NCBI RefSeq assembly: GCF_900103825.1
Contig: NZ_FNIF01000020.1
Coordinates: 19,058-83,057, forward strand
Direction of reading: 5' to 3'
Source: Paenibacillus sp. yr247
Lineage (GTDB): Bacteria > Bacillota > Bacilli > Paenibacillales > NBRC-103111
Length of the DNA: 64,000 nucleotides
Positions 1 to 9,407 of this stretch are shown here, piece by piece. Under the pieces are notes generated by a model, which worked only from the letters and a program-made list of their open reading frames with translations, searched no databases and was not told the origin of the DNA. The translations under genes and the position numbers were made by a program. How positions within the stretch are numbered: the stretch's first letter is position 1; each line of letters begins with the position of its first letter.

Positions 1-2
1 TT

Positions 3-974
3 CAGCAAGATCATGTGTTCAAGCTTGCCACTACCATGGGGATCCTTTCTGAACACGAGAAGGCGTACTACTTATTTAAGCGTCTGCTTAAAGCAGGGGA
101 CGGTGCGTCTGACCCTTGCCTTTATCATTATGCGGCTGTAGCTGCCAGCCACATCGGTCGATTTGCCGAAGCATTTCGATATTGGAAGCAAGTGGAGAAG
201 CTTGATCCCGGCGCCGAAATCTCCAAGTTTTACTTGGAGCAGCTGCGCTCACGCGAGAAGGCGGAGGGGCCTCTATCGTGGAGTTATCATTACCATTTGC
301 CCTTTGAAGAGCAGTTTCGGGTGCTGGAGAAATCCACGCAAGGGATACCAGACCAATTGAAGAAAGATCCGCTTGTGCGATCATCCTTCTTCTGGGCTTT
401 GCGCCATGGCGATATCGAGACGAAGCTGCAGGTCATCCAAGCATTCGGCTTGATAGCCGACAATGAAGTGAGAGATGCTTTGCAGGATTTCATTCTGGAT
501 CGTCAAGAGGATGACTATTTGAAGAAAGTTGCGATTTTCGTGCTTCGCAGCATGGGGATCCGCGAGTCTCTTCCCGCCTATCTCGAGAATGAGGAGATTA
601 TGGTGGAGGCTTCACCTTACTCGCCGCATTTGCCTGTATGGAATGTCAAATGGCAGAGCGTGATGGAAACGGCACTCTCCCATATGCACAAGCGTTACGA
701 TATGGTTCAACAGTATGATTTGGAAATTCTATGGGTTGAATTTCTGACGAAGATATACCCGACCGTACCTAAGATTCATAAATCTGAGGGCTGGGCTGCT
801 GCGTTAGAATATTTGATCGCTAAGATGCATCGCCGGGCGATTTCCTACCAGGAAGTCTCTACGCGCTATGGTGTAACCGTCTCAACCGTAAGTCGGAATG
901 TGAAACTGATTGATGATACATGCGGTTTGCGTGAAAAAATGGAAGCTATTTTCAACAAATTTACGAGCATTTGA
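3..974 (+). CDS. TPR-repeat protein with C-terminal HTH-like segment, 5' end outside window
   Basis: The frame is open to the left edge (first visible codons Q-Q-D-H-V-F-K), so the true start lies upstream and 323 residues are seen. The N-terminal part is made of helical repeats with TPR-like spacing (KAYYLFKRLLKAG, then AEAFRYWKQVEKLDP). A segment near the C-terminus (YGVTVSTVSRNVKLI) looks like a helix-turn-helix. In Bacillaceae a TPR protein (YvcD) lies close to trxB, and the downstream neighbour here is trxB, so I infer the same protein. Its biochemical role is not established. No terminator is obvious before the trxB leader. Confidence 0.7.
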   Translation, partial: QQDHVFKLATTMGILSEHEKAYYLFKRLLKAGDGASDPCLYHYAAVAASHIGRFAEAFRYWKQVEKLDPGAEISKFYLEQLRSREKAEGPLSWSYHYHLPFEEQFRVLEKSTQGIPDQLKKDPLVRSSFFWALRHGDIETKLQVIQAFGLIADNEVRDALQDFILDRQEDDYLKKVAIFVLRSMGIRESLPAYLENEEIMVEASPYSPHLPVWNVKWQSVMETALSHMHKRYDMVQQYDLEILWVEFLTKIYPTVPKIHKSEGWAAALEYLIAKMHRRAISYQEVSTRYGVTVSTVSRNVKLIDDTCGLREKMEAIFNKFTSI

Positions 975-1071
975 TAGCTGGGCCATTGCTTCGTCAAAAA
1001 CCTGGCTTTCATCCATAAATTAAGCGGCAGTCTGACTGCTCGCAGAGAAACAATAGAGGCATTCGATGATC

Positions 1072-1129
1072 GTTTGTTAAGACAAACTCAGACGATGCTG
1101 ACAAAAAAGATAGCTTTCCTAAGGAAAGC
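1072..1129 (+). promoter_or_regulatory. Two consecutive hairpins in the trxB leader
   Basis: GTTTGT-TAAG-ACAAAC (1072-1087) and GCTTTCC-TAA-GGAAAGC (1113-1129) are perfect stems. The second ends five bases before the AGGAGGG ribosome site of trxB. They could stabilise the mRNA 5' end or be operator half-sites; no known riboswitch consensus is recognised. Confidence 0.35.
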
Positions 1130-1147
1130 ACCTAGGAGGGAAACCAT

Positions 1148-2095
1148 ATGTACAAATCAGTCGTCGTAGGAACAGGTCCATCCGGTCTAACAGCAGCCAT
1201 TTATTTAGCGCGTGCCAACCTTAGCCCGCTCGTTATCGAGGGGCCAGAGCCAGGCGGTCAGTTGACCACAACAACCGAAGTAGAGAATTTTCCAGGCTTC
1301 CCTGAAGGGATCATGGGACCTGAATTAATGGAAAATATGCGCAAGCAAGCAGAGCGCTTTGGCGCCGAATTCAAAACCGGCTGGGTCAATTCTGTTGAGC
1401 TGACGAAGCGTCCGTTTAAACTGCACGTTGAAGGTCTTGGCGAGATCGAGACAGAAACATTGATTATCTCCACAGGTGCTTCCGCTAGATTGCTCGGTAT
1501 TACCAATGAGAAAGAAAGCATCGGACGCGGCGTAAGCACTTGCGCAACGTGTGACGGTTTCTTCTTCCGCGGCAAAAAGATTATTGTCGTTGGGGGTGGT
1601 GACTCCGCGATGGAAGAGGCGAACTTCCTTACTCGATTTGCTTCGGAGGTTCGATTAGTACACCGTCGCGACGAGCTTCGCGCCTCCAAAATTATGCAGG
1701 ATCGTGCTCGCGGTAACGAAAAAGTGAAATGGTCACTGAATAATACGCCGCTTGAAGTTTTATCTGGCGAAAAAGGTGTAACGGGTCTGAAAGTGAAAAA
1801 TAACGTGACCGGTGAAGATGAAATCATCGAAACGGATGGTATCTTTGTAGCGATCGGTCATACACCGAATACGAAGTTCCTGGGTGGACAAATCGAAACC
1901 GATGACCATGGCTACATTATTGTGAAGCCAGGCACAACAGAGACGAATATCCCGGGCGTATTTGCTTGTGGTGACGTGCAAGATTCGAAGTATCGCCAAG
2001 CGATTACTGCAGCAGGAAGTGGATGTGCGGCTGCCCTGGAAGCTGAAAAGTTCCTGGAAAACAACATGGTACACGACTGGAGCAAGTCGCTGTAA
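1148..2095 (+). CDS. trxB: Thioredoxin-disulfide reductase (first copy)
   Basis: This 315-residue FAD enzyme uses NADPH to reduce thioredoxin in the cytoplasm. The N-terminal FAD-binding loop GTGPSGL (residues 8-14), the redox pair CATC (Cys132, Cys135), the NADPH-binding VGGGDSAMEEA just after it, and the C-terminal GVFACGDVQD FAD motif are all present. Length is normal for the low-molecular-weight class. The AGGAGGG ribosome site lies 7 bases before ATG. It sits upstream of glcK-rapZ-yvcK-whiA, close to the Bacillus arrangement. A second, very similar gene lies at 41142 beside trxA and tpx; this copy is probably the housekeeping one. Confidence 0.97.
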   Translation: MYKSVVVGTGPSGLTAAIYLARANLSPLVIEGPEPGGQLTTTTEVENFPGFPEGIMGPELMENMRKQAERFGAEFKTGWVNSVELTKRPFKLHVEGLGEIETETLIISTGASARLLGITNEKESIGRGVSTCATCDGFFFRGKKIIVVGGGDSAMEEANFLTRFASEVRLVHRRDELRASKIMQDRARGNEKVKWSLNNTPLEVLSGEKGVTGLKVKNNVTGEDEIIETDGIFVAIGHTPNTKFLGGQIETDDHGYIIVKPGTTETNIPGVFACGDVQDSKYRQAITAAGSGCAAALEAEKFLENNMVHDWSKSL

Positions 2096-2114
2096 GAGGT
2101 CTGAAGTCATTTAT

Positions 2115-2144
2115 AAACGTGGAGGGCTAATCTCTCCACGTTTT
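2115..2144 (+). terminator. Intrinsic terminator after trxB
   Basis: AACGTGGAG pairs with CTCCACGTT around a short loop and runs into TTTT. It separates trxB from the glcK promoter. Confidence 0.8.
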
Positions 2145-2172
2145 CTCATTTCTTTGGGGAGTTAGTTGAATC

Positions 2173-2201
2173 TTGACCTGTTTACAGGCTTGACTTATAG
2201 T
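2173..2201 (+). promoter_or_regulatory. SigA-type promoter for glcK
   Basis: TTGACC (2173-2178), a 17-base spacer and TATAGT (2196-2201) lie about 55 bases before the glucokinase start. Confidence 0.6.
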
Positions 2202-2256
2202 TGAAACAGGAGCATATGCCCGAAAATCTAAGAATTATTCATGAGGTGACCTTGCA

Positions 2257-3204
2257 ATGTCAAATCAAATTTATATCGGTGTAGATTTAGGCGGTACCAA
2301 CATTAAAGTCGGCATTTGCGACGAGCAGGGAAAATTGCTGCATACGTTTGAAGGTCCTACAGGTGCGGAGAATGGCGCTGATTTCGTACTGGAGCGAATT
2401 GCACAGTACGTACGCCAAATTGTCGAAGATTCTTCGTTTGAGTGGGAGCAAGTAGCTGGTATAGGTGCAGGTCTAGCTGGATTTATGGATATTCCGGAAG
2501 GCTTCGTCAAATTCTCTCCCAATTTGCAATGGCGCAATGTCCCTGCGAAGAAAACGTTAGAGACTCTTCTCGGTAAAACGGTTAAGATCGACAACGATGC
2601 GAATGTTGCTGCTTTAGGCGAAGCTTGGGCTGGTGCCGGAGCAGGTATTCCGAATGTTGTTTGTTACACACTTGGTACAGGTGTAGGCGGCGGTATTATT
2701 ATTAATAGTAAAATTTATCAAGGCTCTGCTGGTATGGCTGGAGAACTTGGTCATATGTCCGTTGTTCCTGACATTGAGGCGATTCAGTGTGGATGTGGGC
2801 AAATGGGCTGTCTGGAAACGGTCTCTTCCGCGACAGGTATTGTTCGTATGGCGAATGAAGCTGTTGAACGCGGCGAGCGAACGTCTTTGGCGCTTCACGA
2901 GAAGATTGAAGCGAAGCATGTATTCGATGCAGCGAAGAGCGGAGATGAAGTTTCCCTGCGCATCGTAAACCGTGCTGCATATTATATTGGACGATCAATG
3001 GCAGCGATGGCTGTTATTATTAACCCGAAACGATTTATCATCGGTGGTGGTGTTTCTAAAGCGGGGGAAATCTTATTTCAACCAATCCGTGAAACCTTTA
3101 AGAAATACACACCAGAGACAGCCGCAGAAGGTGTTGAGATTGTTGCTGCGACACTCGGTAATGATGCTGGCGTCGTTGGCGCTGCTGGATTGAATTTGCG
3201 ATAG
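2257..3204 (+). CDS. glcK: ROK-family glucokinase
   Basis: Phosphorylates glucose to glucose-6-phosphate with ATP in the cytoplasm. The 315-residue protein opens with the phosphate-binding loop GVDLGGTNIK, carries the ROK catalytic region (KIDNDANVAALGE) and the zinc-binding ROK signature CGCGQMGCLET. Length matches Bacillus GlcK. It has its own promoter and lies 75 bases before rapZ, so it may be cotranscribed with the rapZ-yvcK-whiA block. ROK members can be fructokinases or repressors; the absence of an N-terminal HTH excludes a repressor, and the glucose preference is inferred from close family similarity. Confidence 0.9.
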   Translation: MSNQIYIGVDLGGTNIKVGICDEQGKLLHTFEGPTGAENGADFVLERIAQYVRQIVEDSSFEWEQVAGIGAGLAGFMDIPEGFVKFSPNLQWRNVPAKKTLETLLGKTVKIDNDANVAALGEAWAGAGAGIPNVVCYTLGTGVGGGIIINSKIYQGSAGMAGELGHMSVVPDIEAIQCGCGQMGCLETVSSATGIVRMANEAVERGERTSLALHEKIEAKHVFDAAKSGDEVSLRIVNRAAYYIGRSMAAMAVIINPKRFIIGGGVSKAGEILFQPIRETFKKYTPETAAEGVEIVAATLGNDAGVVGAAGLNLR

Positions 3205-3279
3205 ACGCAGAAGATCAGGTTCGTATGGTTAGCGATTCTGAGTTGGCCTGCGAGAGCACTCCAAAGGAAGGTGTCATTC

Positions 3280-4167
3280 ATGGAAGAAAATCACCCTTTA
3301 GCGAAACTAGTCATAATAACAGGAATGTCGGGAGCTGGAAAGACGATTGCCGTACAGAGTCTCGAGGATCTTGGATTCTTCTGCGTCGACAATTTGCCGC
3401 CTGTGCTCATTCCTAAATTTGCTGAATTGATCGAGCAGTCGATGGGGAAAATCGGCAAAGTCGCACTGGTGATTGATTTGCGGGGGCGTGAATTTTTCAC
3501 TGCACTTCAGGAGTCGCTTCGTTATATTCAAGAGAATTACACGCTTAGTTATGAAATTCTATTCCTAGACGCTACCGATGCGACGCTAGTTCAGCGTTAC
3601 AAAGAAAGCCGCCGCCGTCACCCGCTTGCTCCCAATGGAGCGCCGCTTGAAGGTATAGGCCTGGAGCGTAAGCTGTTGGAAGAGCTGAAAGGCCTAGCCA
3701 CACAGGTTATCGACACAAGTATACTAAAGCCGGTGCAGCTCAAAGAAAGAATTATTTCTCGGTTTACCAATTTGGAAACAAACCGCATATCTATAAATGT
3801 AATCTCTTTCGGATTTAAGTATGGTATCCCTATTGATGCCGATTTAATCTTCGATGTTCGCTTCCTGCCGAATCCACACTATGTAGAACAGCTACGCCCG
3901 CAGACAGGCCAAGACCCCGATGTGTATGACTACGTGATGAAGTGGACAGAGACTCAAGAATTCCTGAATAAACTGCTTGATATGCTGAATTTCTTGATGC
4001 CTCAATATAAGAAAGAAGGTAAGAGTCAAGTTGTTGTTGGAATTGGCTGCACAGGAGGTAAGCACCGATCCGTCGCCATTACCGAATACCTCGGTAAAGT
4101 GATGGGGAATAGTGAAACGGAAACCGTGCGTTTGAGTCATCGCGATGCCGAGCGGGACCGCGTCTAA
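3280..4167 (+). CDS. rapZ: RNase adapter / nucleotide-binding protein RapZ (YvcJ)
   Basis: P-loop protein with Walker A GMSGAGKT (residues 15-22), the [11 protein letters not shown] segment typical of the family, and the C-terminal [12 protein letters not shown] motif that binds regulatory molecules. In enterobacteria RapZ guides RNase E to the GlmZ sRNA; in Bacillus YvcJ binds and hydrolyses GTP and affects competence, so the exact target here is not known. I chose ATG at 3280 (MEENHP) because AAAGGAAGGTG lies 6-7 bases before it; the in-frame GTG at 3271 overlaps that ribosome site. The neighbours yvcK and whiA are the classic partners. Confidence 0.93.
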   Translation: MEENHPLAKLVIITGMSGAGKTIAVQSLEDLGFFCVDNLPPVLIPKFAELIEQSMGKIGKVALVIDLRGREFFTALQESLRYIQENYTLSYEILFLDATDATLVQRYKESRRRHPLAPNGAPLEGIGLERKLLEELKGLATQVIDTSILKPVQLKERIISRFTNLETNRISINVISFGFKYGIPIDADLIFDVRFLPNPHYVEQLRPQTGQDPDVYDYVMKWTETQEFLNKLLDMLNFLMPQYKKEGKSQVVVGIGCTGGKHRSVAITEYLGKVMGNSETETVRLSHRDAERDRV

Positions 4168-4198
4168 GCGGTCTTACGATTAAGAGGGTGAAAGAAGT

Positions 4199-5182
4199 AT
4201 GGAACATGGTAAATCACAACAAACTCCCAGAATAGTCGTTATCGGTGGTGGAACAGGTCTTTCGGTTATGCTTAGAGGTTTGAAGGAAAAGCCGGTTGAT
4301 ATTACAGCAATTGTGACGGTAGCGGATGATGGAGGAAGCTCCGGTATTCTTCGGAATGAAATGCAGATGCCTCCTCCGGGTGACATTCGCAGCGTACTGA
4401 CAGCATTAGCAGATGTCGAACCTTTGCTGGAGCTAATTTTACAGTATCGATTTCAAGTGGGGACAGGTTTAGCTGGACACAGTCTGGGAAATCTAATATT
4501 AGCGGCGCTTACAGATATAACAGGTGATTTTGTCACGGCGGTTCAAGAGATGAATCGGGTATTCGCTGTCCGTGGCCGAGTGCTGCCGGCATCGAATCAG
4601 GCCATCGTGTTGAAAGCGATTATGGAAGATGGTACCTTAGTCATAGGCGAGTCCAAGATTCCGAAGGCGGATGGACGAATCAAGCGCGTATTCCTCGAAC
4701 CCGCTAATGTGACACCGCTTGCTGAAGCGATTCAAGCTATACGCGAAGCAGACGCTATCCTTTGCGGGCCTGGTAGTTTATATACCAGCCTGCTGCCAAA
4801 TTTACTTGTTCCCGGAATCGCAGAAGAGATTGTGAAATCGAAAGCTGTAAAGCTATTCATTTGCAATGTGATGACACAGCCTGGGGAAACCGACGACTAT
4901 TCGGTCAGTGATCACCTCGATGCGATTCATGATCACCTTAAACAACATTTGTTTGACTATGTGATCGTGAATAACGGGGAAATACCTCCGCAAGTTCAGG
5001 CGAAATATGCGGAAAAGGGTTCGAAAGCGGTTCATTTGGACTTGGATGAAGTCACGAAGCGAGGGTACCGGGTTATTGCAGATCGGCTCGTACTATTTCG
5101 CACCTACCTTCGTCATGATGCAGAGAAATTGAGTGACCATATTTATCAGCTCGTCGAAAGCTGTATGTTAAGGAAGAAGTGA
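4199..5182 (+). CDS. yvcK: Gluconeogenesis / cell-shape factor YvcK
   Basis: UPF0052/CofD-like protein of 327 residues. It has the nucleotide-binding GGGTGLS near the N-terminus and the CofD-like features [18 protein letters not shown] and [10 protein letters not shown]. In Bacillus YvcK binds UDP-sugars, localises helically, and is needed for growth on gluconeogenic carbon and for correct PBP1 placement. ATG is preceded by GAGGGTGAAAG. Its stop codon overlaps the region of the whiA ribosome site, indicating translational coupling in the rapZ-yvcK-whiA operon. Confidence 0.94.
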   Translation: MEHGKSQQTPRIVVIGGGTGLSVMLRGLKEKPVDITAIVTVADDGGSSGILRNEMQMPPPGDIRSVLTALADVEPLLELILQYRFQVGTGLAGHSLGNLILAALTDITGDFVTAVQEMNRVFAVRGRVLPASNQAIVLKAIMEDGTLVIGESKIPKADGRIKRVFLEPANVTPLAEAIQAIREADAILCGPGSLYTSLLPNLLVPGIAEEIVKSKAVKLFICNVMTQPGETDDYSVSDHLDAIHDHLKQHLFDYVIVNNGEIPPQVQAKYAEKGSKAVHLDLDEVTKRGYRVIADRLVLFRTYLRHDAEKLSDHIYQLVESCMLRKK

Positions 5183-5187
5183 GTCCC

Positions 5188-6120
5188 ATGTCCTTTGCGG
5201 CAACCACCAAAAAAGAATTAACCTTAATTACGGAAGCGGAAGCGTGTTGTGAGAAAGCGGAGCTGTCGGCCTTAATTCGAATGAATGGGTCCGTTCAGTT
5301 AACTAATCAACGCGTCGTTCTCGATATTTCCACCGAAAACGCCGCTATTGCCAGACGTATATATACTCTTATCAAAAAGACGTACAAATTGCACACGGAA
5401 CTGCTCGTGCGCAAAAAAATGCGTCTGAAGAAGAACAATGTATATATTGTTAGAGTGCCCGGACAGGTACAAGAGCTGCTCAGTGATCTGAAAATTGTTT
5501 CCGAAGGGTTCATCTTCACTACGGGAATTAACAAAGAGATTATTCGAGGCAACTGCTGCAAGCGTGCCTATCTTCGTGGGGCTTTCATGGCTGGAGGCTC
5601 AGTGAATAACCCTGAAGGATCTTCATATCATCTGGAGATTGCCTCGATCTACGAGGAGCATTGTAAGGCGTTGGCGCAGCTTGCGAACAAATTCGACTTG
5701 AATGCCCGTTTCATCGAACGCAAAAAAGGGTTCGTGCTGTACATTAAAGAAGGCGAGAAGATTATTGAGTTTCTGAGTATCATTGGCGCACATCAAGCGT
5801 TATTGCGCTTTGAGGATGTCAGGATTATGAAGGATATGCGTAACTCGGTAAATCGAATTGTCAATTGTGAAACAGCGAACTTAAACAAGACAATTGGTGC
5901 AGCGGTAAGACAGATCGAAAATATTCGTCTCCTGCAAAGGGAGGTCGGACTTGATAGCTTACCTGAGAAGCTTAGAGAGGTCGCCGAAATTAGGCTTCAG
6001 CATCCCGATCTAAATCTCAAGGAAGTTGGTGACATGCTCAAGGGCAGTGTTAGCAAATCCGGCGTCAATCATCGTTTGCGGAAAATTGACGAATTAGCTG
6101 AAAAACAGCGGAATTCGTAG
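5188..6120 (+). CDS. whiA: DNA-binding protein WhiA
   Basis: 310 residues combining an N-terminal LAGLIDADG-like domain (residues about 15-190) with a C-terminal helix-turn-helix ([16 protein letters not shown] segment near residue 270). It binds DNA; in Streptomyces it controls sporulation septation, and in Bacillus it affects cell division and chromosome segregation. The start at ATG 5188 ([12 protein letters not shown]) matches the MSFA start of family members, with AGGAAGAAGTGAG in front; an in-frame GTG at 5179 overlaps the yvcK stop and the ribosome site. Gene order is conserved with the HPr/Crh gene downstream. Confidence 0.95.
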   Translation: MSFAATTKKELTLITEAEACCEKAELSALIRMNGSVQLTNQRVVLDISTENAAIARRIYTLIKKTYKLHTELLVRKKMRLKKNNVYIVRVPGQVQELLSDLKIVSEGFIFTTGINKEIIRGNCCKRAYLRGAFMAGGSVNNPEGSSYHLEIASIYEEHCKALAQLANKFDLNARFIERKKGFVLYIKEGEKIIEFLSIIGAHQALLRFEDVRIMKDMRNSVNRIVNCETANLNKTIGAAVRQIENIRLLQREVGLDSLPEKLREVAEIRLQHPDLNLKEVGDMLKGSVSKSGVNHRLRKIDELAEKQRNS

Positions 6121-6187
6121 ATAAGAAGCTCTTGTACAGTACATGTATAAGTTTTTCTCATTTTTTCTAGTGTACTTCAGGGAAAAA

Positions 6188-6196
6188 TGCTATAAT
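6188..6196 (+). promoter_or_regulatory. Extended -10 promoter for the HPr-like gene
   Basis: TGCTATAAT is an extended -10 box (TGn plus a consensus -10) with only a weak -35. It gives the HPr-like gene its own start about 75 bases upstream of the coding region. Confidence 0.5.
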
Positions 6197-6268
6197 GTTA
6201 AAACATAAGGTATAGTACTGTTATTAATAGTAATTCATATAAGCTCCACACTAGGGGGAATTAGTTCC

Positions 6269-6538
6269 ATGTCCAGACGTCCAGTCGTTGTGAAGTTGAG
6301 AACAGGACTTCATGCCAGACCTGCGGCATTGTTTGTTCAAGAGGCGAATAAATTTTCATCCGAGATCTTTGTTGAGAAAGATGAAAAGAAAGTGAATGCT
6401 AAAAGCATCATGGGAATTATGAGTCTTGCGATCAGCACAGGGACCGAAGTCTTCATCAGTGCAGAAGGTTCGGACGCAGAGCAGGCTGTAAACGCTTTAG
6501 TAACGCTAGTCAGCAAGGAAGAATTGGAAAACCAATAA
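6269..6538 (+). CDS. HPr-family phosphocarrier protein at the crh locus
   Basis: 89 residues with the HPr fold. His15 is present in TGLHARPAA, the site phosphorylated by Enzyme I in PTS HPr, and Ser46 is present in NAKSIMGIM, the HPr kinase site used in CcpA-dependent catabolite repression. The position directly after whiA is that of crh in Bacillus, but Bacillus Crh has Gln at residue 15 and cannot take part in sugar transport. This protein therefore combines a crh location with a full set of HPr phosphorylation residues. It could be the general HPr, or a second HPr beside a ptsHI operon elsewhere. Confidence 0.9.
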   Translation: MSRRPVVVKLRTGLHARPAALFVQEANKFSSEIFVEKDEKKVNAKSIMGIMSLAISTGTEVFISAEGSDAEQAVNALVTLVSKEELENQ

Positions 6539-6544
6539 TCCTTC

Positions 6545-6572
6545 AAAAGCTTCCTTTCGAGGAGGCTTTTTT
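6545..6572 (+). terminator. Intrinsic terminator after the HPr-like gene
   Basis: A 10-bp stem (AAAAGCTTCC with GGAGGCTTTT, one wobble pair) closes on TTTCGA and is followed by T residues. Confidence 0.85.
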
Positions 6573-6733
6573 GCAAGTAGCAGAATGCTAACGCGCTAAG
6601 ATTAATAAGTGTCAATTCTGTTAACATTTAGGGGAATTAGCAACCTTTTTCTCTTGTCGACGTCTAATGAACGTGGTCAATGAAGGAAAGGGCTATTTGC
6701 CGTTCCTTACGTCTGTCAAAGGAGCTAGAGGGA

Positions 6734-8503
6734 ATGAAATTGAATGTGTTAAAAAAAGAGATTACCGTCCTGCTGGCATTGCTCGTGTTTCTTGCTAGCG
6801 CAATAACGGCACCTGCGGCTCAAGCGGTCTCGACAAGCTCGTCCTTTATTTTACTTTATATCGATAAGGCAGAAGCATTTGTTAATGAACAGCAGATTCA
6901 TTTGGATGCACCATCCACCATTATTAATGGCAGTACGTACGTACCTGCTAAATTCCTCGGTGACACATTGGGCTTTCTAGTGGAATGGAATGATGCTTCA
7001 CGGACCATTCAGATGACCCCTCCGGGTTACAACATCGTTCTAGATGCCGATCATAAGACGGTGACGACGAATGGTGTGGATACACCCTTTAACTCAGTTG
7101 CCACTATCGTAAATGGTAAGCTTCTAGTGAAGCTTACTTGGTTAGCCGATTATATGGGTGCGAAGTATAAGTATAACAATGAGTTGCGTCGTGTGGAAAT
7201 CGTGCACTTTAAGGCGCCTGAGGGCATCTACATTGACCAGGATAGCAATTCCAGACCAGTAGCCAAGTTTACAACTGCGAAGCCTACATACCGACTTGGA
7301 GAGCCTGTGAAGTATTTGGATTTGAGTTACGATCCCGATGCGGAAGGTATTGCGTCGTATGATTGGGTAGGCAATCAGGAAGCCTTTTTCAAACCAGGTA
7401 AATATCCGGTTACTTTGACGGTGAAAGACGGTCATGGACATGTGAGTAAATTGTTCAAAAGTTTTGTAACGGTGGTTAACGAGCCCTACTTGACTGAAGT
7501 CGAATACCCGATTTATATGAAACCGGTAGGCGGTTTTATCAAGTCAGACTGGGGCACGATTTGGTCTCATTTCAATGAGATGGCTCCTTTGCCTAAGAAA
7601 GTAACTGAGGTTCCAGGGAGAACGCTGCTAGTGAGTGATAGTCCCGAAGAGTTTACGGAGAGCGGAATCCTGTACCGGGATAACATCAACGGTAAGGCGC
7701 GACTGTATGCCGATCATATTAATGGCACGAAACAGAAAATGACCATGGCGATATTCGCAACGAACAACACGAATAAGCCGATTAAGATCAAGACAACGAA
7801 TAAAGGCGAGGTTTACCCTTCCGTTTATGCGAATTTGATTGGCAGCGAGGCATCTGTAGATTTCCTTCTGGAAAATGTGTATACGGACGAACTGACAGTG
7901 CCTCCTCATGAAACCTATGTGTACGCTAAGCTTCCAGATTTCTATCCAGGGCAAGGTGTGAACTTGTTCTATGATGTGGAAACAGACGGTGAGCTGCAAA
8001 TCTCATTCGGTGTGACGGATCAAAAATTGACGCCGACTACCGCGCAGGAGCTGCCGCTATTGGCTTTCACTGGTCACGTGCGAGGGACATTCCCGGTCTC
8101 GGAGATTAAATGGGACGTGGACGCATCAAGCTTCACGAAAACGTCTGTGTTAACGATCGGAGATAATAAAACAGATCCATTCGTTAAAGGCTATGACGTG
8201 ATGCGTAAGGAGAATGTGGAGAATGGCGGTAATTATGGCGTGGTTTATAAAATCCATGCGGATAAGCCGCGCAAGATGGCTGTTATGATAATGGCCAAAG
8301 GCGGCGTGTTCAAAGGACCGTTCAAAATTAACGGCGAGATCATCCCAGTTCCTTACTCTGGTGTCATTACGGCATTTGACGGAATGGAAGTGTTAGCTCG
8401 TACGACAGGTACGGAAGACGCGCTTGACATCGAGTTCACGCCTCCGGCTGGCTCGGCATTCCCGATTGATCTCATTTTCTACCCATTGGATGAGAAGAAG
8501 TAA
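6734..8503 (+). CDS. Secreted copper-amine-oxidase N-domain protein with PKD-like domain
   Basis: 589 residues with a signal peptide (charged MKLNVLKKE, then a hydrophobic stretch ending APAAQA). Residues about 35-125 match the copper amine oxidase N-terminal domain repeat (FVNEQQI, YVPAKFLGDTLGF, EWNDASRTIQ), a module common in exported Paenibacillus proteins and not itself an oxidase. A PKD/Ig-like domain follows (GEPVKYLDLSYDPDAEGI...GKYPVTLTVKDGHG). The remaining 350 residues are beta-rich and unrecognised. I chose ATG 6734 because AAAGGAG lies about 9 bases before it; an in-frame ATG at 6680 would put 18 charged residues ahead of the signal peptide. Probably a cell-envelope protein; no enzymatic motif seen. 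Confidence 0.8.
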   Translation: MKLNVLKKEITVLLALLVFLASAITAPAAQAVSTSSSFILLYIDKAEAFVNEQQIHLDAPSTIINGSTYVPAKFLGDTLGFLVEWNDASRTIQMTPPGYNIVLDADHKTVTTNGVDTPFNSVATIVNGKLLVKLTWLADYMGAKYKYNNELRRVEIVHFKAPEGIYIDQDSNSRPVAKFTTAKPTYRLGEPVKYLDLSYDPDAEGIASYDWVGNQEAFFKPGKYPVTLTVKDGHGHVSKLFKSFVTVVNEPYLTEVEYPIYMKPVGGFIKSDWGTIWSHFNEMAPLPKKVTEVPGRTLLVSDSPEEFTESGILYRDNINGKARLYADHINGTKQKMTMAIFATNNTNKPIKIKTTNKGEVYPSVYANLIGSEASVDFLLENVYTDELTVPPHETYVYAKLPDFYPGQGVNLFYDVETDGELQISFGVTDQKLTPTTAQELPLLAFTGHVRGTFPVSEIKWDVDASSFTKTSVLTIGDNKTDPFVKGYDVMRKENVENGGNYGVVYKIHADKPRKMAVMIMAKGGVFKGPFKINGEIIPVPYSGVITAFDGMEVLARTTGTEDALDIEFTPPAGSAFPIDLIFYPLDEKK

Positions 8504-8553
8504 GGAAGACCGTGCAGAGTTGTTTTCCTGGATTGCAGCAAAAAACTCGAAAC

Positions 8554-8610
8554 AAAAAAACCAGCCTGTGACCGCTCGTAAGGAGCAGTCGTTGCAGGCT
8601 GGTTTTTTTT
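8554..8610. terminator. Convergent bidirectional terminator
   Basis: CCAGCCTG (8561-8568) pairs with CAGGCTGG (8595-8602), flanked by A-run on the left and T-run on the right, so it can end both the forward exported-protein gene and the reverse clpP gene. An inner small stem (GACCGCTC...GAGCAGTC) sits in the loop. Confidence 0.9.
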
Positions 8611-8619
8611 GTTTGCGGA

Positions 8620-9201
8620 TTAGACGCGCTCGATCACTTTATCAATGAGTCCGTACTCGGCTGCTTCTGCAGCGCTCATGAAATTGTCGCGGTCTGTATC
8701 TTTTTCGATGCGCTCGAAAGTTTGTCCCGTGCGCTCTGCTAGAATTTTGTTCAGGTTGTCTCTCATTTTCAAAATACGCTTAGCGCGAATTTCGATGTCT
8801 GAGGCTTGGCCTTCAGCGCCGCCGAGCGGTTGGTGAATCATCACTTCACTGTTCGGAAGAGCGTACCGTTTGCCTTTGGCGCCTGCCGTGAGGAGAAATG
8901 CCCCCATGGAAGCAGCCATACCAACGCAGATCGTGGACACGTCTGGCTTAATGAACTGCATCGTGTCAAAGATGGCCATGCCGGCTGTAATGGAACCGCC
9001 TGGGCTGTTGATGTAAAGCGAGATATCTTTATCAGGATCTTGTGCGGCCAAGAAAAGTAACTGAGCAATGATGGAATTCGCCACAACATCGTTGACGCCC
9101 GTGCCTAAGAAAATAATGCGGTCCTTCAGCAAGCGAGAGTAGATGTCATATCCTCTTTCACCGCGCGCGTCCTGTTCGACGACCATAGGGATAAAGCTCA
9201 T
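8620..9201 (-). CDS. clpP: ATP-dependent Clp protease proteolytic subunit
   Basis: Serine peptidase that forms a 14-mer chamber and degrades proteins delivered by ClpX, ClpC or ClpE. The 193-residue product has the triad Ser98 (GMAASMG), His123 (MIHQPLGG) and Asp172 (DTDRDNF), at positions matching Bacillus ClpP within one residue. The start is ATG 9201 ([10 protein letters not shown]) behind AAGGAGGT; the in-frame TTG six codons upstream overlaps that ribosome site. A CtsR operator overlaps the -35 box, so heat and protein stress should induce it. It stands alone, as usual. Confidence 0.97.
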   Translation of the reverse strand: MSFIPMVVEQDARGERGYDIYSRLLKDRIIFLGTGVNDVVANSIIAQLLFLAAQDPDKDISLYINSPGGSITAGMAIFDTMQFIKPDVSTICVGMAASMGAFLLTAGAKGKRYALPNSEVMIHQPLGGAEGQASDIEIRAKRILKMRDNLNKILAERTGQTFERIEKDTDRDNFMSAAEAAEYGLIDKVIERV

Positions 9202-9317
9202 GAAAATGACCTCCTTCAATGGGTACTTGGTTTAAAAGATTGATACGTGGAGTCAATGTCATCATTGAATTATGAAATTGATCTCCCTGGTACATACTGT
9301 TAACAGTATCTACAAAT

Positions 9318-9357
9318 ATGATAACGAAAAAACCTCTGAAGGTCAAGAAAGGTCAAA
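9318..9357 (-). promoter_or_regulatory. clpP promoter overlapped by CtsR operator
   Basis: On the reverse strand TTGACC, a 17-base spacer and TATCAT form a SigA promoter (9346 down to 9318). The -35 falls inside a CtsR heptad repeat read on the forward strand: GGTCAAG (9341-9347), AAA, GGTCAAA (9351-9357). The consensus is RGTCAAA-NAN-RGTCAAA, so one base differs. Binding there would block RNA polymerase. Confidence 0.85.
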
Positions 9358-9365
9358 CTAACAAC

Positions 9366-9392
9366 AAAAAAAATCAGTTTGGAAACTGATTC
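9366..9392 (-). terminator. Terminator after tRNA-Arg
   Basis: AATCAGTTT pairs with AAACTGATT; on the reverse strand it is followed by eight T residues, ending the tRNA transcript. Confidence 0.8.
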
Positions 9393-9407
9393 TGAGTGTT
9401 TCGTATA

